Origin: CAYWBU01 sp942491525
GTDB taxonomy: Bacteria; Desulfobacterota; Desulfomonilia; UBA1062
DNA: 64,000 nucleotides
Assembly (NCBI GenBank): GCA_942491525.1
Contig: CALOBW010000020.1
Span: 369,827-433,826, forward strand
Direction: 5' to 3'
Positions within the stretch are counted from its first letter, which is position 1. Each line of letters begins with the position of its first letter. The translations under genes were made by a program, and so were the position numbers. Shown piece after piece: positions 54,875 through 61,537 of this stretch. The notes below the pieces were generated by a model, which did not search any database, was not told where the DNA came from, and worked only from the letters and a program-made list of their open reading frames with translations.

Positions 54875-56194
54875 TCATTTCCCCTCTTTCTTGGCGCTGG
54901 CCTCTCTGCTCAGCACCTTCAAATGTTTAACGTAATGCACAATCGGCCGGTATGACGGGCAGACATAGGTACAGCAGCCGCACTCAAAACAGTCGAGCAG
55001 ACCTGTGTCCATGGCCTCGGCATGCATGTTCTTCTCACCATACTTGCTGAGCAGCGAAGGATTCAGGCCCATGGGGCAGGCGTCCACACAGCGACCACAG
55101 GAGATGCAGGAGCCCTCCTTGGCCTTAACAACCTCGCCCTCCTGCAGGATGGTGATGCCGGAGGTACCCTTCATGATCGGGATGTCGGTTGTGATCTGAG
55201 CCAGACCCATCATGGGGCCGCCGGCGATGATCTTGCCGGGGTTAACCAGGCCGCCGCAGTATTCGATGACCTCTTCCAGGCTGGTACCGACGCGCAGACG
55301 CAGATTCTTGGGCTCGGCAATGCCGCGGCCGGTGATGGCCGTCACGCGCTCGAAGAGCGGGATAGCCCGGGCGCAGGCGTCATAGATGGCGGCGCAGGTG
55401 CCGACGTTCTGCACGACGCAGCCCACATCCATGGGCAGCGCACCGCAGGGAACCTCGCGGCCGGTGCAGGCATAGATCAGCTGTTTCTCGGCACCCTGGG
55501 GGTACTTGACCTTAACATACTCAACCTTGATGCAGTCGGGCGCCTGCTTGCGCAGATGCTTGATGGCGTCGGGCTTGTTGGCCTCAACCGCCAGGATGGC
55601 CTCATCAAGGCCCAGGATCTTCATGACGATCTTGATGCCGGCAAAGATCTTGCCCGGCTCTTCAAGCATCATGCGGTAGTCGGGAGTCAGATAGGGCTCG
55701 CACTCGGCGCCGTTGATGATGAACTTGTCGATCACCTTATCCTTGGGCGGCGAGAGCTTGACATGGGTCGGGAAGGTTGCACCGCCCATACCGACGATGC
55801 CGGCGTCCTTGATGGCGGCCAGCAGATCCTCTTTGGACATGCGCTCGGGGTCGCGGTTCAGAGGCAGGCCCTCGGCCCACTCATCATTGCCATCAGCCTC
55901 GATCACGATGCAGGGAGCCGACATGCCGGTCACCGGATGGGTGCAGCTGCCGATCTCCTTGACCGTGCCGGAGGTCGGCGCAAATACCGGTGCCGACACA
56001 AACCCCAGAGGTTCACTCAGAACCTGGCCCTTCTTGACCAGATCTCCGGGCTCAACGATCGGCTTGGCCGGCGCACCGATGTGCTGCTGGGTCAGGACCC
56101 TGTAGGTCTTACAAAGCGGAAAATCTTCAATCGGCATATCTTTGGCCAGCGCCTTGTTGCCGGGCGGATGGATTCCACGTTTGAATGATTTCAT
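54875..56194 (-). CDS. rnfC: Rnf complex subunit C
   Basis: A 439-residue soluble subunit: N-terminal FKRGIHPPGNKALAKDMPIE, NADH/FMN-binding core with VGMGGATFPTHVKLSPP and INGAECEPYLTPDYRMM, and two 4Fe-4S sites at the C terminus (CISCGRCVDACPMGLNP; CFECGCCTYVCPSY). It is the NADH-interacting part of the complex. Overlaps rnfB by four bases. Confidence 0.95.
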   Translation of the reverse strand: MKSFKRGIHPPGNKALAKDMPIEDFPLCKTYRVLTQQHIGAPAKPIVEPGDLVKKGQVLSEPLGFVSAPVFAPTSGTVKEIGSCTHPVTGMSAPCIVIEADGNDEWAEGLPLNRDPERMSKEDLLAAIKDAGIVGMGGATFPTHVKLSPPKDKVIDKFIINGAECEPYLTPDYRMMLEEPGKIFAGIKIVMKILGLDEAILAVEANKPDAIKHLRKQAPDCIKVEYVKVKYPQGAEKQLIYACTGREVPCGALPMDVGCVVQNVGTCAAIYDACARAIPLFERVTAITGRGIAEPKNLRLRVGTSLEEVIEYCGGLVNPGKIIAGGPMMGLAQITTDIPIMKGTSGITILQEGEVVKAKEGSCISCGRCVDACPMGLNPSLLSKYGEKNMHAEAMDTGLLDCFECGCCTYVCPSYRPIVHYVKHLKVLSREASAKKEGK

Positions 56195-56994
56195 CTCGGC
56201 ACCTCCGAAAGTTTATCAACGATTGCACTGGTCGGGCAGGCAGACACACACTCACCACACTTGGTGCAGAGGGACTGATCAATCACCGCCGGACTGGTCT
56301 TGCCGGCCACGGTGATGGCGTCCACCGGACAGACCTTGACGCACTTCTTACAGCTGATGCAACCGACGCTGCAGTACTGGCGCACAAACTTGCCGGCATC
56401 TTCGGAGATACAGCCCACAACTTCCTGGGCCCCTTCCGGAATCAGTTCGATGATGTTGCGCGGACAGGCGGCCACACACTTGCCGCAGGCCACACACTTG
56501 GCGTCGATGATGTGCGGCAGGCCGTCGTCGCCCATGTACATGGCGTCGAAGGGACAGACAGTCACACAGGAGCCGAGCCCCAGACAGCCAAAGGAACAGT
56601 CCTTGGGTCCGCCGGCCACCAGCTGGGCGGCCCGGCAGTCGGTCACGCCGAGATACTGGTACTTGCTTTCCGCATTCTCGATTGAGCCGCGGCAGCGCAC
56701 AAAAGCCACCAAAGGAGCACCGCCCCCCAGAGGTCTCTCCAGGATGGCCGAAAGGACCTCGAGGTCCTTCTCGTTAGCCACCGGACAGCAGAACTCCGCA
56801 TCCGGGTTGGTAACCAGCTCAGTCGCATAGGCACTGCAGCCGGCAAAACCGCAGCCACCGCAGTTGGCACCCGGCAGAGCTTCGGCCACGGCCGCCTCCT
56901 TGGGGTCAACTTCTACGGCCAGCAGCTTGGCTGCAACACTCAGGATTGCAGCGGCCACCAGGCCGATACCACCAATAATCAGTAATGCGTTCAT
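56191..56994 (-). CDS. rnfB: Rnf complex subunit B
   Basis: A 267-residue protein with one N-terminal helix and many clusters: a 4Fe-4S site in GANCGGCGFAGCSAY, then ferredoxin-type repeats (CLGLGSCVTVCPFDA, CVACGKCVAACPRN, CISCKKCVKVCPVDA, CTKCGECVSACPTSA). It accepts electrons from ferredoxin. Its length and repeat number place it with the longer RnfB forms of anaerobes. One base separates it from rnfA. Confidence 0.95.
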   Translation of the reverse strand: MNALLIIGGIGLVAAAILSVAAKLLAVEVDPKEAAVAEALPGANCGGCGFAGCSAYATELVTNPDAEFCCPVANEKDLEVLSAILERPLGGGAPLVAFVRCRGSIENAESKYQYLGVTDCRAAQLVAGGPKDCSFGCLGLGSCVTVCPFDAMYMGDDGLPHIIDAKCVACGKCVAACPRNIIELIPEGAQEVVGCISEDAGKFVRQYCSVGCISCKKCVKVCPVDAITVAGKTSPAVIDQSLCTKCGECVSACPTSAIVDKLSEVPR

Positions 56995-56995
56995 A

Positions 56996-57571
56996 TCAGC
57001 TCACCAGTCCTGAGAATCCCATGAAGGCCAGCGCCAGAATGCCGGCCGTAATCATGGCGATCGGCGTACCCCGGAAGGCTTTGGGAATATTTGCTAACTC
57101 AAACTCCTCGCGCAGACCCGCAAAGATAATCAGCGCCAGCGAGAAGCCAAGACCGGCTCCCACGGCAAAGACCAGCGATTCAAGCAGATTGAAGCCCTCC
57201 TGCACGTTCAGCACCGCCACACCGAGCACGGCGCAGTTGGTGGTGATCAGCGGCAGGAAGATTCCCAGAGCCTGATAGAGCGGCTGCGAAACTTTCTGGA
57301 TGATCATCTCAACCAGCTGAACCAGCGAGGCGATCACCAGAATAAAGGCGATAGTCTGCAGGTAGCTCAAGCCGAATGGGACCAGCAGGAAATTGCTAAT
57401 CATCCAGGTAACCAGCGAGGCCAGAGTCATGACAAAGATGACCGCCATACTCATGCCGACAGCGGTATCAATTTTTTTGGAAACGCCTATAAAGGGGCAA
57501 ATTCCCAAAAACCTAGACAACACAAAGTTATTAACCAGTGCTGCACCAACGATCAGTAATACATAATGCAT
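56996..57571 (-). CDS. rnfA: Rnf complex subunit A
   Basis: A 191-residue six-helix protein (NqrE-like): VLLIVGAALVNNFVLSRFLGICPFIGVSKK at the N terminus, spanning about 3-32, is the family signature. First gene of the operon; a GGGGG ribosome site precedes the ATG. With RnfE it forms the membrane 2Fe-2S core that couples electron transfer to ion pumping. Confidence 0.95.
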   Translation of the reverse strand: MHYVLLIVGAALVNNFVLSRFLGICPFIGVSKKIDTAVGMSMAVIFVMTLASLVTWMISNFLLVPFGLSYLQTIAFILVIASLVQLVEMIIQKVSQPLYQALGIFLPLITTNCAVLGVAVLNVQEGFNLLESLVFAVGAGLGFSLALIIFAGLREEFELANIPKAFRGTPIAMITAGILALAFMGFSGLVS

Positions 57572-57741
57572 ACGACCCCCCTAAAACGAATGTGGCAAAG
57601 TAATCAAAATTATATAGGTGTGTCAAGGGCATCTTAGGCTGTGAACCGTTAATAAATTCACATACAGACGTTCACGCAAACCCGCTCAGCAGAAGAACTG
57701 AACCATATTCACTCTTAGCCCGAGACCCATTTTTCACACCC

Positions 57742-57770
57742 ACTATAACAAAGTTTGCAATCAGCTCCAA
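57742..57770 (-). promoter_or_regulatory. Candidate promoter of the rnf operon
   Basis: Read on the minus strand: TTGGAG, a 17-base spacer, TATAGT. It would start transcription about 160 bases ahead of rnfA. The same 299-base gap must hold the pcm promoter on the plus strand, which I could not place. Confidence 0.4.
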
Positions 57771-57870
57771 GAGCGCTTTACAGACCCGTAAATGTATATT
57801 ATTTAACCCCCTACCAAGGCTTCTTTAAGTTATAGCGCCTTTGGCTAGATCAAGCTTTCAGGAGAGATGA

Positions 57871-58512
57871 ATGGATCCGGTTATGGCCCGCCAAACCATG
57901 GTAAAAGAGCAGCTGCAGGCCCGGGGCATCACAGACCAGTACCTGCTGGACGCCTTTCTGAAAGTACCCCGTCACATGTTCGTCGACGCCTACCTCAAAT
58001 ATAAGGCCTACGACGACTACCCCCTGACCATCGGCCACGGTCAAACCATCTCACAGCCCTACATGGTGGCCCTGATGACCGCCAGCCTCAGGCCCGAGCC
58101 TGATCAGCGCATCCTGGAGATCGGCACCGGCTCGGGTTACCAGTCAGCCATCCTCTCCAGACTCTACGACCAGGTCTACTCCATTGAGCGCATCCGCCAG
58201 CTGGCCGCCAAAGCCCGCAAAGTGCACGACCAGCTCGGCTACTACAACATCGTGACCCGCATCGGTGACGGCACCCGCGGCCTGCCCCAGTTCGCGCCCT
58301 ACGACGGCATCCTGGTGACGGCCGGCGCGCCCGTGATCCCCGAAGCCCTCATGAGCCAGCTCAGCGACGGCGGACGCCTGATCATTCCGGTGGGCGACGA
58401 GTATATCCAGGAGCTCAAACGCATCACCCGCGAAGGCGACGAGTTCAAAGAGGAGTCCCTGGGCGGCTGCCGCTTCGTGAAACTGATCGGCGAAGCCGGC
58501 TGGAAAGAGTGA
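57871..58512 (+). CDS. pcm: Protein-L-isoaspartate O-methyltransferase
   Basis: A 213-residue SAM methyltransferase: VARQTMVKEQLQARGI start, KVPRHMFVD, the active-site YDDYPLTIGHGQTISQPYMVA, the SAM motif ILEIGTGSGYQSAILS, and a closing CRFVKLIGEAGW. It methylates isoaspartyl residues to start repair of aged proteins. AGGAGAG precedes ATG 57871. Convergent with hisH, two bases apart. Confidence 0.96.
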   Translation: MDPVMARQTMVKEQLQARGITDQYLLDAFLKVPRHMFVDAYLKYKAYDDYPLTIGHGQTISQPYMVALMTASLRPEPDQRILEIGTGSGYQSAILSRLYDQVYSIERIRQLAAKARKVHDQLGYYNIVTRIGDGTRGLPQFAPYDGILVTAGAPVIPEALMSQLSDGGRLIIPVGDEYIQELKRITREGDEFKEESLGGCRFVKLIGEAGWKE

Positions 58513-58513
58513 C

Positions 58514-59122
58514 CTACTTACCGTCCCAGCGGCTGAAGTTTTCCAGAATCTGCAGACCGGGCCGGCCGCTCTTCTCGGGATGGAACTGGGTGGCAACCAC
58601 ATTACCGTGTCCGAGCACACAGCTGAAGGTCATGCCGTAGCTGCACTCGGCCAGAGCATCCTCAGGCCGCTGCGGCACAGTATAATAGGAGTGCACGAAG
58701 TAGAACTGGTGCTCGGAGCTCAGATTGGCCAGCACCGGGTGCTCCTGCCTGACGGTGATGTTGTTCCAGCCCATGTGCGGAATCTTCAGCTCGATCTCCT
58801 CAAACTTCTTAACCTCACCCGGCAGAATTCCGAGGCAGACGGTGTCATCCTCACTGGAATGATCCAGAATGATCTGAGACCCCAGGCAGATCCCCATGAA
58901 GGGCTTGCCGGTGGCGATGAACTCCCGCAAGGTATTATCGAGACCCCTCTCCAGAATCGTCTCCATGGCCTTGCCGGCCGCCCCGACACCGGGGAAGATC
59001 AGGCGCTCGGCGGCCATGATCTCATCATGGTCACCGGTGATGCGACAATCCAGATTCAGGTGCTGCAGAGCCCGCTCCACAGATCTCAAGTTACCGGCTT
59101 TATAGTCTACAATTGCAATCAT
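58514..59122 (-). CDS. hisH: HisH-type glutamine amidotransferase
   Basis: A 202-residue class I amidotransferase: MIAIVDYKAGNLRSVERAL start, Cys nucleophile in FMGICLGSQIILD, His/Glu in QFHPEKSG. HisH feeds ammonia to HisF to make imidazole glycerol phosphate in histidine synthesis. I start it at ATG 59122, where family homology begins. HisF and other his genes are not adjacent, so this may be a stray or specialised copy. Confidence 0.93.
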   Translation of the reverse strand: MIAIVDYKAGNLRSVERALQHLNLDCRITGDHDEIMAAERLIFPGVGAAGKAMETILERGLDNTLREFIATGKPFMGICLGSQIILDHSSEDDTVCLGILPGEVKKFEEIELKIPHMGWNNITVRQEHPVLANLSSEHQFYFVHSYYTVPQRPEDALAECSYGMTFSCVLGHGNVVATQFHPEKSGRPGLQILENFSRWDGK

Positions 59123-59163
59123 GGACCTCTGGTTGCTACAGAACGAACATCTAGTCAAGCAAC

Positions 59164-59198
59164 AAAAAAGGCGGCCCGAAATCGGGCCGCCTTTTTAA
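59164..59198. terminator. Bidirectional terminator
   Basis: AAAAAAGGCGGCCCGA and TCGGGCCGCCTTTTT form a stem of 10 GC-rich pairs with A/T flanks on both sides. It lies past the small lipoprotein gene (minus strand, ends 59215). Confidence 0.85.
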
Positions 59199-59214
59199 TA
59201 TGGTTAAAGTTCAA

Positions 59215-59631
59215 TCACATGGCAATGCGGGCGCCGATGTAGGCAACGGCAAATCCAAGGAAGAGCCCCAGGGTACCGAGCCGCGCACGTTCGTCACTGC
59301 TGGTGATTTTATTCATAAAACTGAAAAACTTACCGCTGTCATCAGCCATGGGGTAGACCAGCTTGACAAAGGTCTTGCTGCCGTCACGCAGGTTTTCTGC
59401 CATATCATCCTTAATGACCATCAGCAGGCAGCTGCCAAGGATGATGAAAAAGGATACCACCACGCCATATGTTCCGAGAATAAAACCGGAAATACCCATA
59501 CGGGGCTGGATATGATCAGTCGGGATCTCCATCTGCACCGGAGCTACAACTTCAACGGTCTCAGGGCCACCGCAGCCGGCTAAGACGATTAAAACAAAAC
59601 AAAATATTCCAACTAGATAGAATTTACGCAA
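59215..59631 (-). CDS. Small lipoprotein with two membrane helices
   Basis: A 138-residue protein. I place the start at TTG 59631: GGGAGG lies 8 bases upstream, and the product then opens LRKFYLVGIFCFVLIVLAGC, a lipoprotein signal with lipidated Cys. An ATG 21 bases further upstream lacks a ribosome site. Mature part has a helix about FILGTYGVVVSFFIILGSCLLMV and a C-terminal one LGTLGLFLGFAVAYIGARI. Function unknown. Confidence 0.6.
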   Translation of the reverse strand: MRKFYLVGIFCFVLIVLAGCGGPETVEVVAPVQMEIPTDHIQPRMGISGFILGTYGVVVSFFIILGSCLLMVIKDDMAENLRDGSKTFVKLVYPMADDSGKFFSFMNKITSSDERARLGTLGLFLGFAVAYIGARIAM

Positions 59632-59756
59632 GCCAATGGCCTCCCACTTCATGATTGCAAGCTTTATATCCGCTCCGCGCAAATTTTGTCAACAATCTTT
59701 AAAGTTAGGCCTTTTCTCGTGCCGATAGCAGATTAATATAACTGCTAGGAGGAAAT

Positions 59757-61031
59757 ATGGGCGAGTTTGACGACCTGATCGAAGAATTTGTGACCGAATC
59801 TCGGGAACACATTGCAGATATCGAAGATGACCTGATTAAAATTGAAGCTGAAATGGAGAAGATCGACCCTGACGTCATCAACAGGGTTTTCAGAGCAGCC
59901 CATTCAATTAAAGGTAGTGCCAAATTTCTGGACCTGATCAACATCGGCGACCTGGCCCATGTTATGGAGGATGTCCTCAACCTGATCAGATCCGGCAAGC
60001 TGGTGGCCACCCACGATGTTGCCAGCCCTCTGCTGCAGGCCGCCGACATGCTGAAAATGATGTTTGAAGATGTCACGGCCAGCAACGAGATGGATATCTC
60101 CGAGCATGTCAGTGCCCTGAAGAACATCCTGGAGGGCCAGGGTTCAGCCAAAGCCGCCAGCGGCAAGACCAACAAAGCAGCCACGGCAATCAAGCCTTTT
60201 GACGTCGACGGCCAGCTGATCAAGACCAAGCTCTCCCAGGGACAGGTCTATGTTGTCACGGCTGAAGCCGACCAGAATGAAGCCCTGTACAAAAGCATCA
60301 GCGACATGGGCGAAATCCTTGCCAGCCAGGAAGACAGCAGCCAGGTAGCATTTCTATTCAGCAGTATCATTGAGGCCAATCTGGTACCGGCCTTCTTAAA
60401 TGTTGACGAAAAAAACATTACAGGAGTAACCGAAGATATGGTTGCAAAACTTGTTAACGAAACAGCCAGCGAACCCGTCAAGGCCAAACCAACACCACCA
60501 CCCCAGGCCAAACCCAAGCCGGCGGCCGCACCCCAGCCGGCAGCAAAACCCAAGGTCGAGGAGGAGGTTGAAAAGGTTGAGAGTTCATCTTTCATTACCT
60601 TTACCCTGCAGAACGAGACATATGCCGTGCCGATCCAGATGGTCGAAGAGATCATCGGCATCCAGGACATCAGTCTGCTGCCCAACGTACCCGACTTTGT
60701 CAAAGGGGTCATCAACCTGCGCGGAGACATGGTGCCGATCATGGACCTGCGGCTGAAGTTCGGCATTGCGGAGCGCCCCTGGGACACCACCACTGTCTTC
60801 CTGATTGTACGGGCCGGCGAACGCGTCATCGGCATGGTGGTTGATCAGGTGTCAGATGTTCTGGTGATCGACTACAAAGAGATTCAGAAGACCCCGGCCT
60901 TCTCGGCCGGCATCGCCACCGAGTGCATCAACGGCGTCTACAAGGATCCGCAGGGCCAGATGGTCATCCTGGTGAATGTTGACGCACTGATTAACCCTGA
61001 AGAGTGGATAGTTGAAAAGGCGGCCGTTTAA
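59757..61031 (+). CDS. Hpt-CheW hybrid protein lacking the CheA kinase core
   Basis: A 424-residue protein with CTAGGAGG before ATG 59757. Residues 1-105 are an Hpt domain with H49 in FRAAHSIKGSAKFL. Residues 150-225 form a small unassigned domain (possible P2-like). A Pro/Ala/Lys-rich linker follows (about 240-275). Residues 285-420 are a CheW domain (FTLQNETYAVPIQMVEEI, FVKGVINLRGDMVPIMDLRLKFG, GMVVDQVSDVL). The dimerisation and HATPase domains of CheA are absent, so it cannot phosphorylate itself. It probably docks in a chemoreceptor array and takes phosphate from another CheA. Terminator overlaps the stop. Confidence 0.88.
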   Translation: MGEFDDLIEEFVTESREHIADIEDDLIKIEAEMEKIDPDVINRVFRAAHSIKGSAKFLDLINIGDLAHVMEDVLNLIRSGKLVATHDVASPLLQAADMLKMMFEDVTASNEMDISEHVSALKNILEGQGSAKAASGKTNKAATAIKPFDVDGQLIKTKLSQGQVYVVTAEADQNEALYKSISDMGEILASQEDSSQVAFLFSSIIEANLVPAFLNVDEKNITGVTEDMVAKLVNETASEPVKAKPTPPPQAKPKPAAAPQPAAKPKVEEEVEKVESSSFITFTLQNETYAVPIQMVEEIIGIQDISLLPNVPDFVKGVINLRGDMVPIMDLRLKFGIAERPWDTTTVFLIVRAGERVIGMVVDQVSDVLVIDYKEIQKTPAFSAGIATECINGVYKDPQGQMVILVNVDALINPEEWIVEKAAV

Positions 61032-61047
61032 CGGCCGCCTTTTTAGG
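61024..61047. terminator. Bidirectional terminator after the Hpt-CheW gene
   Basis: GGCGGCCGTT-AACGGCCGCC stem, near-perfect palindrome overlapping the stop codon, followed by TTTTTA. It also lies at the end of the minus-strand lspA gene. Confidence 0.85.
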
Positions 61048-61537
61048 CATTCAGCTTTTTTCCGTCCGGAAAGAAGAGCGTATAGATTATCAGACCGACC
61101 ATCCCCCCCGAGATGTACATGTCAGCCACATTAAATGTCGGCCAGGGGTAGGTTCCAATATAAACCTGCAGAAAATCGACAACTTCCTTAAAAACAAGGC
61201 GATCGGTCAGGTTACCGGCCGCACCGGCAAACACCAGACTCAGAATAGCCTTGATAAACCAGGAGTCATCCCCGTTCTGTTTGAAGAGCACCAGCATCCC
61301 CACACAGGCCACCACCGTGATTACCAGGAAGAATCCCACGCGGACATTCTCGGGCAGATTGCGCAGGATGCCGAAGGCGGCTCCGGTATTGCGCACGTGG
61401 ATGATCTCGAAAAGCTTCGGGATCACCACAAAGCCCTCTCCGATATCAAGCTGCTGACGGATGACCCACTTGGTGAGCTGATCAAGCAGATAGGCCGGGA
61501 GCACCAAAAGGAGCCCCCACTTCAAATAATCTTTCAT
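61043..61537 (-). CDS. lspA: Signal peptidase II (lipoprotein signal peptidase)
   Basis: A 164-residue inner-membrane aspartyl protease with four helices. Motifs: VIHVR-NTGAAFGI, AGAAGNLTDRL (first Asp) and FNVADMYISGG (second Asp). It cleaves prolipoprotein signals before the lipidated Cys, relevant to the several lipoproteins here. The start at 61537 overlaps ileS (ATGA); lspA downstream of ileS is a common order. Confidence 0.95.
   Translation of the reverse strand: MKDYLKWGLLLVLPAYLLDQLTKWVIRQQLDIGEGFVVIPKLFEIIHVRNTGAAFGILRNLPENVRVGFFLVITVVACVGMLVLFKQNGDDSWFIKAILSLVFAGAAGNLTDRLVFKEVVDFLQVYIGTYPWPTFNVADMYISGGMVGLIIYTLFFPDGKKLNA

Noticed and set aside
55022..56188. 388-codon plus-strand frame opposite rnfC
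   Set aside because: Antisense to a clear rnfC with intact iron-sulfur motifs; its composition is typical of a shadow frame.
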